In this document: positions 22,346 through 33,596 of the stretch, one piece after another | How positions within the stretch are numbered: position 1 is the stretch's first letter | Layout of the letters: every line of letters begins with the position of its first letter | Assembly (NCBI RefSeq): GCF_030445035.2 | Contig: NC_080689.1 | Location: 20,675,278 to 20,739,277 of the forward strand | DNA: 64,000 bases | Direction: 5' to 3' | Source: Dasypus novemcinctus | Lineage: Eukaryota > Chordata > Mammalia > Cingulata > Dasypodidae | Program-made: the position numbers and the translations under genes | Notes under the pieces: model-generated | What the model was told of the DNA's origin: nothing | The model's database searches: none | Seen by the model: the letters and a program-made list of their open reading frames with translations, nothing else

Positions 22346-24048
22346 GAAACTGTTCTTCATTTAGTCTGGCAGGGACCTATAGTGGCCAGCACTGGCATGG
22401 TACTTCAGTTTCCCTGATGTTCTCTCATCCAGTATAGAGGCCGATGATCCTCTCTGAATTACCTTCCCCACTCCTTTGCTAGTTGCCCTCCTTCCTGCAC
22501 ACCTTTGCCTCCAAGGTCATGCCTTACCCAGGTATCCCAGGCAGATGAGTCATTCCCCTCTTCTGTGGTCTCTATAATTGGTTGCACTTGTCACAGTATC
22601 CTGCCATTATGTCCTTGCTCCCTCCTGACCATCCTGCCCATAGATTCTCAGGCTCTGGTTGAGTCAGTCAGCCACAGAATGAAACAATGAGTGAATCACT
22701 TTTAATCCCGCGAAGGCAGAGTATCACCTCCTGTTCAATATCTAAAGAAACTGTGGCTCAGAGAAAAGTGTCTCGTCCATGGAACTTGGAAGTATAGAAG
22801 CCAAGACGAAAACCCAAGATTTCTACTCCAGGTCCTTTCTCTTTTTACTTTATCAATTTTTTCTCATAAATTAGCCAGTTTTATTGTCTGGGAAGCAGAG
22901 TTATTGCCTCTTTACCAGGAGCTTAGGTGAGAATACATCCTCTAAGATAAAGAGCGTGAGGAGGGACAGGCACCCAAACGGACACCTAATTCCACAGCAT
23001 TGTGCAAATACCCTTTCTTCCATATTCTTTATTCTATCATCAGTCCAGGGTGGAATGTTCTGTAGACGGCCAGCATCTTTCTCATTTCATAGCCTTTGCT
23101 AATGTCAAGTTTCTTTTTTTAAGCGCCTATCGTAACACCAGGTCAGCAGGCTTTGCAGGTGAATGTTCACTCCGCTCTCCCTGTCGCTGTTTTCATTTCC
23201 TGGTGTGTGTGTGTTTCCTCAAAACCGTCAATTAACAATACATGCATAAATCTGTAAGACATCTGGTTTAGAAATTTGAGCAAAGGGCAGACCCATTTTT
23301 CTTGGTGCCTGAGTATTGGTCCTTGTATCTCCTCTTTTGAAAATGATACAATTCAAACATGAGAGCACTGAATGTTCAGCCTTGATGTGCAGCAAACAAA
23401 ATACAGACTCTTTGTCGTTTCTAAAAGCAGCTGAATTTAATCTGCATCAACCAGAACTAAACCTTCACTTCCTAGTTGCCTCACATGCCGGAGTGGCATC
23501 ATGACATGCGACTGTCCAGAGCAGCCCTGCCGTCAAGAATGGGGGTTTTCCAGCAGCATGTAGTAATGTGCTTCCCCGCAGCCGGGGACCCCAGACCCTC
23601 TGGCTCCAGGGGGTAACTTTTAAACTTATTTTTTGATTTAAGATGAAAATCAAAGCACCATCTGTCATATGAATGTGCCTTGCCAGTGAAACGAGGGTGA
23701 TCAGTGGCCTGGGCTTTGTTTACCACTAAGAATGTCCTCCCACCCCCACCCCAGCATAGCTTGCATTGCTTTGATCAAGAGCGCTCAGCATTTGTGCTTG
23801 GGAGGTGGAGAATCCAATGGGGAAAAACAGCTCTGAGGTGTGGGTATCTCCATTTCCTATTTGTTTAACATTCCTGTTTGGCTGGGCCAGGACAGACCCA
23901 TTGTATGGAGTCTCAGAAATGGTATCTGTCTCCATAGTCTTCCTCCTGGGACTAGCCATGTAACTGTGGGAAGCAAATCTGTTCCCAGGCACCAAGCCCA
24001 AACAGCTAGGTGCTTAGTTGTTGATATGCAGAAACAAAGGGTTGCTTT
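22346..24048. other. intronic DNA, mostly unique
   Basis: A possible L2-like stretch lies at 22440-22680 (Ser/Pro-rich frames only). Otherwise I see nothing I can name. Confidence 0.4.
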
Positions 24049-24446
24049 CTTTTTGTTTTATTTTATTCCTCCCCCCCCCCCCCATTGTCTGCTCTCTGTG
24101 TCCATTCACTGTGTTCTTCTGTGTCCACTTGGATTCTTGTCAGCGGCACTGGGAATCTGTGTTTCTTTTTGTTGCGTCATCTTGCTGCGTCAGCTCTCCA
24201 TGCGTGTGGCGCCGTTCCTGGGCAGTCTGCGCTTTTTGCTCGCGGGCCGGCTCTCCTTACGGGGTGCACTCCTTTGTGCATGGGGCTCCCCTACGTGGAG
24301 GACACCCCTGCGTGGCACGGCACTCCTTGCGCACATCAGCACTGCTCATGGGCCAGTTCATAACACGGGTCAGGAGGCCCTGGGTTTGAATCGTGCACCT
24401 CCCACGTGGTTGGTGGATGCCCTATCAGTTGAGCCAAATCTGCTTC
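24049..24446 (-). mobile_element. DAS-type SINE, more diverged copy
   Basis: This minus-strand copy has a C-run (G-run on its own strand) at 24070-24083 and the head at 24370-24446, with B box GGTTTGAATCG reversed and several changes in the A box. Flanking duplicates (24035-24048 and 24447-24460) match at only about 10 of 14, so this copy is probably older. The open frames across it are repeat sequence. Confidence 0.88.
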
Positions 24447-25309
24447 CCAAGGGTCCATTTCAAGATTGAAAAATTCCGTCTAGGGACAGAAAAATATGCA
24501 TCCATGCCCATGCATTGAGCCCGATGAGGCGGTACCGAAGAGAGATTCATGAGCTCTCGTGGGAAGCTGTGGGAGTTGAGGGACCGGCTTTTCTGGGTGC
24601 TGTACCCTCAGCCAGCACAACTTGCTGCCCTACCCCTACCCCAGGTGGACCTCAGAACTGACCCAGCCCTAGGGGTGGCACAGGCCAAGACCTCCAGCTG
24701 CAAGGGTCTCTGGCCGTGGCCAGGGTTCTGTAGACCCAGCACGTGCTGCCTCAGGACTCATTAGATTGCTGTGATAGTCTAGTTGCTGCCCTTGAAGATG
24801 GTGAAATGCCAGAAAACTTTGACTTTCCACCTCTGTAAACCTTTTCTCTACTTAAAACGTTTCTAATCAATCGAGGTATAGACTAAGAATTGTTGGTCAT
24901 CAGTTTTTTCCTATACCTTGAATCCTGTTGGTTTTCTGTTAAAATGTGCTGTTGTTCATACTTTATCACTGTCTAAGTAATTGGATTTGCCAAGGCAACC
25001 AACAGTTTTGTGCTTTGTTGTTTGAGATCAATTCCATGACGGTTTCTTTGTTTACTGAGCTAGAATTTTCCTCCATCTATGTAAAAATTCCAAATAGTCT
25101 GGAAACAAAATCTAAAAACTCCTGCAGACTACTCTCTCATTGTTCTTAGTTTACTACCCAATTCTTTGCCCGTTGATAACTGCCTTTCTGTTTTACCACT
25201 AAAATTTCTGTCGAGCACTCATTCTAATTCTGTCTTTGAAAATCCTCATTCATTTTCAGATGTTCAATAGGAACTCAGGTGTCACTTTTCAGAAAAGAAC
25301 TGTAACCTC

Positions 25310-25490
25310 TATTTGCATAGCGTTTCACAGTTTATGAACAATTCTACAACATTATCTGTTTTTACTTTTCAATAACAGAAGTAGACAAAACGGGAGTTAC
25401 CATCCCTGCGTGACAGATGTGGAAACTGAGGCTTGCGCAAGCTTGCTAAGCAGAAAGGGCGCAGCGCAGTCTGGACTTGAGACCAATCTT
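25310..25490 (-). repeat. MIR-like SINE, minus strand
   Basis: GCATAGCGTTTCACAGTTTA, then CAGATGTGGAAACTGAGGC and AGCAGAAAGGGCGCAGC follow reversed MIR order. The first part is diverged. Confidence 0.5.
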
Positions 25491-26034
25491 CCACCTCGGA
25501 CGCCCACGTCCTTCCCAGTGCCCCACGTGCACTTCACCTTGACCCCAGTCAGGAGTCAGAGCAGATGTGCACGACGGGGGACAGGGATGGATTAGAACAG
25601 ACCCATCCGTGCTCCCCCCAAAATAACTCAAAATTCATGTCCTGGTGATGACAGGGCTGTAGCACCTCCTCAAATACAAAAGAGAGTACATTTAATGCTG
25701 AAATGATGTTTTGATCATTGATCAAAGGTGCCTCGAAGTTTGGAATGCTCATATTTGGAGAAAGTGAAGCAACAAACAACAGTAAGTTCTAGAATTTACG
25801 AGAAAAACATATGGCAGGGGAAGAAAACACGGGAGATCCCAAAGTTGGCGCCCTCCCGTGACTCTCCTCTGCCCGCTTCCACCAGCCTGGGCAAGTCAGA
25901 AGCCTTCTTGAGAAACTGCTGGAGAGTCCCCAAGCATAGCTCACAGTTCCCTTTCCTGATGCCTTCAGGCAGCTTTCTTTTTTTTTTCCTCTCTCTGTTA
26001 ATTCAGAATATCTTCCTGTAAAATAAGTCCTGCT

Positions 26035-26390
26035 CATCTGCTCAGTTTCAGTTCAAATGCCACCTCTTCCGTGAAGCTGTTCCTAAGCTTTGCACAGGAG
26101 CAGGACTCACTTCTCTGCCCTCTCCTCACTCTCGGTTCTAACCTTTTGCAATGCTGGGTGGTGAGAGCTTGGAGGGTAGAGGCCACGTCATTTCTTTTGT
26201 GGCGGAGGCTTGGTCTGGGGGAGAGCCTGGGCTGGAGGCCAGGCCTGACGGTGGCGGGCCCCGAGTCCTCGCCTCTCCAGGGGGCTTCCCTCACAGCCAG
26301 GGTCCCAGGGGAGCAGGCACGGCCTTCTCTGGAGCTGGCTTCACAATGCACGTGTGTGAATTTATTTTTATCCACCCTTGATCAAAGCTG
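26035..26390 (-). repeat. L2 LINE fragment, minus strand
   Basis: The sequence TTCAGTTCAAATGCCACCTC followed by TCCGTGAAGCTGTTCCTAAG is the typical reversed L2 3' signature. The far end is approximate. Confidence 0.55.
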
Positions 26391-26841
26391 TTGCTGGGAT
26401 AGAAAATATTGAACACTCTCCCTTTCAGATGTACAACAAATGTACGTAAAAAGTCATGAGAGAAAAAGGATCTCAGTTCTTGAAACTTGTAAACATTTTA
26501 GCGATCTCTGCTCTCTTAGGGAAATCCGTAGCTTTTTTTTGAGCCCTAAGCCAAACTGACAACCATTTGTGCTCTTTCTTTGAAGTGGTATTTTTTTAAG
26601 CCAAGGATCTTTTTCTAGGTTCTGCTGTTTCCTTAAGGAGATTAATAGTTCTCACAGAGCGGTTTTGTACAGAAACGCTGCTGGGGTCAGGGGTAGTTCT
26701 GGGGTCTGTGCTTTGTTTCAATGATGCTTCTGCACAAAGAGAATTTCAGGAAGGGGAGCCCAGAATTTTCCTCTATCCAAGGAGGTACTTTTCAGGCCTT
26801 GTACCTACTTCATGCAGTTTTAGGAAAGAAAGTGTGTGCAT

Positions 26842-26868
26842 ACACACACACACACACACACACACACT
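26842..26868. repeat. (CA)n microsatellite
   Basis: This is an uninterrupted AC dinucleotide run of about 27 bases. It is likely length-polymorphic. Confidence 0.95.
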
Positions 26869-27484
26869 CCTTACCCTCAGTCCTCAGGTAATTTCCGTGG
26901 GATGGCAGAGGAGTGGGAATGTAAGAAAGCCTTGAGAGTGTGTGCTGTTGCCTCAGTGCTTTTCTTTAGGTTTGTATGTCACGAAAGGAAACAAAATAGG
27001 GGGAAACTCCCCTGATCCGCCATCTAGGCAAGTGTGGCTGTTGCCTGTGTGGCCGCCCTGTGCAGGTCCTCTGGTTTGCTGGTCTCCTCGGCTTGCAGTC
27101 CTGGCAGAGCTGTTGAGGTCTGGGGAGCCCCAGAATTCTCACCAGCTGCTAGCTAACTCGGGGGCAGAAGCATTTCGGCACCGTTGGCAGTTGGAACATA
27201 AAGCTATCCTTTCCCACGCTTTCCCCTCTAGACCTTCGGAATGTCCCTGCTCGTGAATGCGGGAAGAGCCTGAGACCATGAAGGACACTGAAAGCTCAGT
27301 CATCCCAAATGGAGACCCAACGTCCTGTGGGCAGGGTGGGCTTTTCCAGGTCAGGGGGCCACAGGCTGACCAAATTGGAATAGGAATGGAACCTCCAGAA
27401 GTGCTAAGTGCACCTGAGTCTGGCTGGGGTGCAGAGGGGATGAGGATGGTGGTTCGGAAGGAGCCGCCCTAGTTGTAGGCAATA

Positions 27485-27700
27485 CAAAATGCGAATGGTT
27501 AAGGGCGTGCACTCTGGAGCCTTGTGACAGAGCTCCGATCTGCCCTGCCATACACCAGCTGTCGTTTAGCCTCGCTGTGCTTCTGTTTCCTCCTCCGTAA
27601 AATGGGGATGGTAACAGTATCTCCTTGTAGAGTGTCATGAGTCCTTCAGTGAATTAATGTGTGGTACAGAGCAACATTGGATGATGGTTAGCTGTTATTC
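27485..27700 (+). repeat. MIR SINE
   Basis: The full MIR order is visible: GTGCACTCTGGAGCC, CTTCTGTTTCCTCCTCCGTA, AAATGGGGATGGTAACAGTA and GAGTGTCATGAGTCCTTCAG. Confidence 0.8.
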
Positions 27701-28238
27701 TTTTTCCTGCCACTACCCCCCTGTTTTCATGCCTCTGATGATCGTTTGCCACGTGCTCCTAAGGACTGGGTCTTACAGGGTTAGAGGGTAAGTATTCTAG
27801 AGTCATAATAGTAGCCGCTAAATTCATGCAGGGCAACTGGCAGCATCCTCACTTGGTGGTTATCTCTTTATTTATTTGCCAGAGACACATTTTTCCTGTT
27901 TCTAGTGAGTGAAAAAGTAGCTATCTGCAAGAGCTGGCCACCCCTTTACAATGGTTTTGGTGATAACACTGGACGGGTTTAGCTGGTCCCTTTCTTCCAC
28001 AGGCCTCATGTGCTCTTGGGTGCCTCATGTTTTAATTTTGTTTTGTTTTTTTCAGTTCTGGGACGTGTCCTGCCACCTGTTCAGCTCCTGTCTTCGGTCT
28101 TTCATTTAGACTCTTCATGATGCTCTAGAGCATTCACTGTGCGCGGTGGGGCCATCATCGCACTGGGAGCTTCCCAGCTGTGCGGCTGGGGGTGAGCAAA
28201 GTGGTGGCGACTCCTGATGCTTGTCATCTCCTTCCTAG

Positions 28239-28361
28239 ATGACTTTGCCCAGCTGTGTAACATTCCCGTTTCGGGACGCCGGCAGCCATATGGACGGGAC
28301 GCGCTGGTTGACTTCAGTGAGCAGTACACTCCGGAAGCTGATCCCTACTTCATTCAGGACC
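28239..28361 (+). CDS. LTBP1: LTBP1 exon: end of TB4 (Cys8) and proline/acidic linker
   Basis: This 123-bp exon (41 codons, phase 1/1) has acceptor CTCCTTCCTAG and donor GTAAGC. It encodes DDFAQLCNIP, whose cysteine completes TB4, then the cysteine-free linker GRRQPYGRDALVDF and onward to DPYFIQD. The linker is basic then acidic and likely flexible. It joins TB4 to the last two EGF modules. The exon stands alone after a 22-kb intron full of repeats, but the reading frame and both splice sites are intact. The last base is C, giving a split Arg codon with the next exon. Confidence 0.96.
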
Positions 28362-28412
28362 GTAAGCAAGATGTTTCAGTTACTTTAAAACTAAATTGCG
28401 ATTATCGGTTTG

Positions 28413-28919
28413 TCAGTGTTCCCAAAATGTGGTCCCTGGGAGCCTGTTAGAAATACACATTTTCAGGCCCCCATTGCTCCCCCTAGACCCGCTGCATCAG
28501 GAAGTCTGGGGCAGCAACACCCAGCAATCTTCTTTTTTTTCCTTAAGATTTATTTTATTTCTCCCCATCCCTTCATTGTTTGCACTTGCTATGTCTGTTC
28601 ATTGTGTGCTCAGCTTCCTTTTAGTAGGCACCAGGAACCAAACCCGGGATCTCCCATGTGTGAGGGAGGTACCTAATTGCCTGAGCCACCTCCACTCCCT
28701 GCTTTGTTGTCTCTCATTATGTTTTCCTCCTTGTGTCTCTTGTTGTGTCAGCTCGCTGTCTTGCCTGTCTTCTTTAGGAGGCACCAGGAACTGAACCCAG
28801 GACCTCCCATGAGATAGGTGGGAGCTCAATTGCTTGAACCACATCTTCTTCCACCAGCAATCTATTTTACAAGCCCTCTGGGTAATTCTTACTCACGCTC
28901 AAGTTTCAAAACCACTGGA
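28413..28919 (+). mobile_element. MER5A-like DNA transposon, split by a SINE
   Basis: The left end reads CAGTGTTCCCAAAATGTGG and the right end AAGTTTCAAAACCACTGG, near-inverted to each other as in MER5-type hAT elements. Internal AGAAATACACATTTTCAGGC and GCATCAGGAAGTCTGGGG also match the family. The element is interrupted from 28531 to 28853. Confidence 0.75.
28531..28853 (-). mobile_element. dimeric tRNA-derived SINE (DAS-related) inside MER5A
   Basis: This is a single insertion with two tRNA-like heads on the minus strand, at about 28776-28853 and 28623-28700. Each contains a B-box-like word (GGGTTCAGTTCC and GGGTTTGGTTCC) and ends in a CCTGGTGCC-type segment. The A-rich tail is at 28531-28550. 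The duplicates CCAGCAATCT at 28521-28530 and 28854-28863 are identical. The sequence differs from the common 400-bp copies, so it is a separate subfamily. Confidence 0.88.
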
Positions 28920-30782
28920 TTAGATTATTAGTCTTGCTAGCAGATACACTATTATGTTTATTCTCTTTAAAGAAAAGAAAATGATCTTACTGTTAAAATT
29001 TCCTTACACAGTAGGTGGTGGACTAGTCTGGGGACTCGAGTTTTCAATGCAACCTTGTTTTCTTGCAATCATTTTTCATACAATGAAATGATAAATTTTA
29101 ATTGCTTGTAAATTGATCTTTACAAGCATATTAGAGTGGGAGAGTTCAAAAAAAAATGGCTTTCTTTAATTTTAGAATACACTCGTGAGCAGATTTATTA
29201 AGAAACATGTGCCAGCTTTTCCTGGATTCCTGAGCAGAGCTTTTGCGTGGGAGGTGGAGCGTGCATGTGCAAATCCTGCACTCCTTCAGAAAGTAAATGT
29301 CTTCTCATGCACGACCAGCGTGTCCTGAGCAAGAAAGCCAAAGGACACACGAGCTCAGTGTTTCTATGGGGAAAACCAGAGCTTTCAAACACAGAATCAT
29401 TATTTGAAGTCTGAAAAATGGGAGCGTATGAAATGAGATATTAACAGGCAACAGGTTGTCTCACTGCAAGAACAGGAGTAGGGAAAAGTAGATTCCAGGT
29501 GCCTTGTCTGCGTCTTACAGAGGGGCCCTCCTGACATGCGCAGCTCGCCACATTTTAAAGACAGGAAGCCCTGTAGACCAAGGAGTTGGGGGCTAGGACA
29601 TTGGAGATGCTCCTGAGTTACAAAATCCAATGAAGCTTTCTTTTATTTCTTTGGATCCTGTCACCTGTGCACCAAGCAAACTAGCCAGGGATTGGTTTTT
29701 GAGGAGCAGCACAAAACCTTGGCCTTGCATTTGGTAGCTATGTAAATTCTACTGAGTAAGAAGAATTACTTTTTCCCCTTCTTCTTTCTTTCCCCTTTGC
29801 CTTTCCCATCTCCCCCTCCCTCCCTTCCTTTCTTCCTTTGGTATTTTGAATGATGAAGGCATTGGCCATCTGGAAGAATCAAGAATGATTTAAAATTTAC
29901 ATCTAAGCAGCCTTCTCTTCCTCCACCTACATTGATTGACACAGACCCCTTTAGCCCTCACCCGGGTCAGGAACATTGCCAGCTTCCAGAAGGCTCTTGG
30001 GCCTTCTCCCTGTTGCCCCCACCCCCCAAGAGTAGCCAGTGTCCTGACTTCTAACACCATAACACCATAGATCAAAACCACGATTTCTTTTCATTAACAA
30101 AGCATGAAATGTGCCTAAATACACTGACAGCCATAACTTCTCTGTCTATATTTTATGTATCAGTAAACATTTATTTTAAAAAAAAGAAGGGAAAGAGGGA
30201 GAAGTAGAAGTATTAGGCTGAAAGAAAGTTCACCTCTCCCCATAAACCCAGAAATACCAGGTTAGATCTATATATGCGACTCTGACACAACCCCGTGGCT
30301 CCTGTGTGTAGACTCGACCACATTATATAGTTCAGAGTCCAGGAATTATAATAGTGATATATTCTGGCTTATCCTTCTTTTTAATGCTTGACATTGCTTT
30401 AATTCCCTTTTTAAAAATTCACTAGAAATGTGAAGAAATAAACATGGTTTCACATCAGTTTACTATTTGCAGTATAGGAAGCTGAGATGCAGTTCCATGG
30501 CCTCTAGCTTTGCTTATGTAATGATCTTTAAATTTCTTACAAGTTATAGAGAGCTTGTAAGAAGGAACTTGACAGAACTTTTAAGAAAGAACTTTCCAGC
30601 TAGATTGCTGACCAGCAGCCAGGGCTTTCTGATGCTGCTGAAGAAAGAGTAACATAGAAGAGGAAGCTAACGTTTCTTATCTTATTGTTCTCCACCTCCT
30701 GCCTTCTGCTTAAGATCGCTGAGCCTAATGCTGGTGTTACCTGTAGGTGGAGCAGTATTTCTAAGCCTGGGAACTCCTAGAG

Positions 30783-30995
30783 CAGGGATTAGCACTGCCT
30801 TCTGAGATAATAAAACTTTTAGACTTTGTAGGCCATGTGGTGTCTGTTGCAGCGGCTCAGCTCTGCTTTGGTATCATGAAAGCTGCCATAGCCAATATGC
30901 CAACTAATGGGTGTGGCTGTATGCCAATAAAACTTTATTTACAAAAACATGCAGTGGTTGAATTGGGAGCAGGGGCTGTCATTTGCTGACCCCTG
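30783..30995. mobile_element. non-autonomous hAT-like DNA transposon fossil
   Basis: The terminal inverted repeats are CAGGGATTAGCA at the left and TGCTGACCCCTG at the right, with 8-bp target duplicates TCCTAGAG and CCCTAGAG (7 of 8). The interior has CCAATAAAACTTTATTTACA, a hallmark of a widespread mammalian MER family. I do not give a precise family name. Confidence 0.8.
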
Positions 30996-31602
30996 CCCTA
31001 GAGTCCTGAAGAAATATACTCAGGAATCTCCTTGATAGGTGTTGGGAGTTTCAAATAAATTTAATGTTTGAATTTCTGTACTGAGAAAAGAATTGCTAGT
31101 TATAAAGACAAAATTATTTTGCTGTGATACCTGGAATTTGAAAATATTTTCATAGATTGACTATTTCTTTACATCAGTATTTCTCAAACTGGCTTTGGAC
31201 ATCTGCTGAACTATACCTGATGGTCTGTAATATTCCCTCCTTTAAAAGGGCCCTACTGTGAATTACTTACTCAATTTTTAGAATCACTTCTGAATTAGAC
31301 TTTATGGCCCAGCACAAGAAATGATATTTTGCTGCCCCCTGCAGTTCTGCTGGAGAATTACTTCAAAGGGCAGAAGTGCAGAGAGATCCAGCAGTATTTT
31401 AATTTTTTAAAGCTAATATATGGTGAGGTTGGGGAAGGAGGGGAACATTCAGCGGTGTGTTTGGGTCATCATGGATTTATATTTATAGATTTCCTTGCTA
31501 GAAAGAGAGCTAAACATTCTTGATGCCTGGTTAAATTGTTTTTCTATTTAATGACACTCTAGGAACTTCAACTCTGAATCGGTTTAAACATATCTAAACC
31601 AC

Positions 31603-31622
31603 AGGAAAAAAAAAAAAAAAAA
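31603..31622 (+). repeat. poly(A) run
   Basis: About 20 consecutive A residues sit in the intron without an obvious retroelement body upstream. Confidence 0.9.
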
Positions 31623-32287
31623 AGCCAAACAGCAGCCTTTTTGTTTCCTTAGAAAGACTTTTGGTTGTGTAAAGACAAATATGGTGTACTTTTCTCATTT
31701 ATCAGGATGTTTTGAGTCCCCTTTTATTGCCTTTATACTTTGATCCCCTGAGAGCCCTTTCCGCAGACTCATTTCAAAGCCAGAGCAAACAAACAAACTT
31801 TACATCATAAGGCCAGGCTGGCTTTTCTCTGCTCTTGAGAACTCAATTGGAAAAGCACTGCCTCAGACGCCCATGCAGCCTCTTAATAAATGCCTACTGC
31901 ACTCTGATTGGAAATTCCGCTGGCCAGAACTAAAGGGTGTTTTCTTTTCTTTGCCCTATTGAAAACTAAGGAAATTGGGAAGTTTCATGACAAAGGCCAA
32001 AATCTCTCCTTGCCTTTCCCACACAAGTTGTGTCATTTTAATTTAGAACATCAGCATTTCAGATGTGGACTCTATCTGTCCAACATGTATGTATGACATT
32101 TTAATATTTGTATTTTAGTGTTGTATACAGATATATTCAGTATAAATTTAATGCTAACCGTAAGGGGTCTGAAATATGTACGTATGATGAACCATAACTA
32201 TAATAATCATATAGTTTTTTTCCCCAGCTGCATCTGAGCTGTAGGGGGTGGACATTTCCTAACTGGGCTCTGGTCCTTTCCTTCCAG

Positions 32288-32437
32288 GCTTCCTGAACAG
32301 CTTCGAGGAGTTGCAGGCTGAGGAATGCGGCATCCTCAATGGCTGTGAGAACGGCCGCTGTGTGAGGGTGCAGGAAGGTTACACCTGTGACTGCTTTGAT
32401 GGGTATCACTTGGATATGGCCAAGATGACTTGTGTTG
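32288..32437 (+). CDS. LTBP1: LTBP1 exon: EGF-like module without calcium signature
   Basis: This 150-bp exon (50 codons, phase 1/1) has acceptor TTTCCTTCCAG and donor GTAAGA. It encodes [19 protein letters not shown] and on to KMTCV. Six cysteines form one EGF module (EEC, GC, RC, TC, DC, TC). The entry sequence is LQAEEC instead of D-x-D/N-E-C, and the middle reads [10 protein letters not shown] without the Asn, so it should not bind calcium in the usual way. That matches the penultimate EGF of LTBP1. It follows the TB4 linker and precedes the terminal module. Confidence 0.97.
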
Positions 32438-33414
32438 GTAAGAATGACATTTGTCCGTGAAAATTCTTTTCCTGAGACTCCCTGTGACCAGATCTCAATC
32501 CCCCGAGTTCATTTAAGATAGGGCTGGTACCTAAGAATTCATGCGGCGAGTAGGGGTGCAAGGCCAGGGTGTCCCTGGCGATTTTGGTGACTCCCTTAAA
32601 TTTGGCTTCGGCTGTGCAGCAAGTGGTGATTTCCCTGAATGCTCAATGCAGACATAAGTGAGTGTATTGGTTTTGGATAAAATTCCCCCTAAAACTCTTT
32701 CACGTTGCCTCCCCTGGTATTTTTAAGAGAACGGTAAAGATACATTTGACCTTCTCCATGCCACTCAGCCTTGTCTTTCAGGGCCCGTTTGCGTCTATGC
32801 TAAAGGGCCCGGGACTTGAAGGATTTTTGTTTTTTTGTGTTTTTTTAAAGTTTTTCTTCTATTTTTTGGTGGCTTTCCAGCTCCATCCTAGAGCAGTCAC
32901 TTTACCCACTTCGGTTTTGTTATTTTGGTCTGTGGGTGGGCCTGGAAAACAGGAAGCCTGGTTATTACAGGTGCTTCAGGAGAGTAGGGCCTGAAGTGTT
33001 CACCTTGCAAAGAAATCCAGGAATTTACTTGTGTGAGCTGGAGACACTGCTCAGAGGGCTCTCTGCTTACTTGTTGCATTCTTGACAAATCTGTTTTTGT
33101 ACTGTCACTGAGTGAAGGAAATTTATATAGTTCCTCCAACTTGAGGCTTGACTGTAAAATGTCAAAAGCCAGTAAATAAAATGTTAGTTGTTAAATAACA
33201 GAAAAAGCAATTCTAGAGCCTCCCTGATAATCTACCATTTTAAGACTTTTTTGGCTTGCCTGTGATTAAAGCAGACAGTCATGGAGTGACTCTCCAGCTT
33301 ACGGGGCAGGGGCAGGAACAGCAGGGTGGCTGGAGGCCTCAGGTGAGCCGTAGGTTCCATTTTCCCGCCGAGTGACAGTGAAGCTCACCATCCTGCATGC
33401 TTGGCCTGTTGCAG
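32438..33414 (+). other. last LTBP1 intron
   Basis: This 977-bp intron runs from GTAAGA to TGTTGCAG. It has T-rich stretches near 32826-32870, and I see no named repeat and no additional exon. Confidence 0.8.
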
Positions 33415-33596
33415 ATGTGAACGAGTGTGAGGAGTTGAACACCCGGATGTCTCTCTGCAAGAACGCCAAGTGCATTAACACAGAAGGTTCCTACAAGTGT
33501 GTGTGTCTGCCAGGCTACGTACCTTCTGACAAGCCAAACTACTGCACTCCATTGAACACCACCTTGAATTTAGAAAAAGAGAGCGACCTGGAGTAA
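33415..33596 (+). CDS. LTBP1: LTBP1 terminal coding exon: last calcium-binding EGF and C-terminus
   Basis: The coding part of the last exon follows CCTGTTGCAG and runs to TAA at 33594-33596. It encodes DVNECEELNTRMSLC, then CINTEGSYKCVCLPGY with the cbEGF Asn/Tyr signature, and six cysteines in all. It ends with a short tail, YCTPLNTTLNLEKESDLE. The tail has an NTT sequon and is acidic at the end. From memory the human tail differs at two positions here (ALNLEKD against TLNLEKE), which is ordinary divergence. This module closes the fibrillin-binding C-terminal region. The 3' UTR follows in the same exon. Confidence 0.97.

Larger units (their letters stand above)
6222..28238 (+). other. LTBP1 22-kb intron splitting TB4
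   Basis: This is the largest intron in the window, from GTGAGG to CTTCCTAG. It holds three DAS-type SINEs, an L1 fragment broken by one of them, several MIR copies, an L2 fragment and a CA microsatellite. The repeat-poor stretch near 21.58-22.10 kb is the best candidate for regulatory DNA. The many short open frames here lack cysteine patterns or splice sites that would suit an LTBP1 exon, and many lie in repeats. Confidence 0.9.
24447..28238. other. intronic DNA up to the TB4 Cys8 exon
   Basis: This holds a MIR (25310-25490), an L2 fragment (26035-26390), a CA repeat (26842-26868) and another MIR (27485-27700). The GC content rises between 26.1 and 27.5 kb but CpG sites are not dense enough to call an island. 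Confidence 0.5.
28362..32287 (+). other. LTBP1 intron after TB4
   Basis: This 3,926-bp intron holds a MER5-type element split by a dimeric SINE (28413-28919), a fossil hAT transposon (30783-30995), a pyrimidine tract at 29770-29840 and a poly(A) run at 31603-31622. The rest is unique with no exon. Confidence 0.85.

Noticed and set aside
23840-24469. 209-codon frame
   Set aside because: More than half of it is the SINE at 24049-24446, so it cannot be a conserved protein.
26034-26412. Overlapping 113-codon frames on both strands, suggesting a small gene or CpG island
   Set aside because: The sequence is an L2 fragment and nearby GC-rich DNA. CpG density is too low for an island and no start or splice context is convincing.
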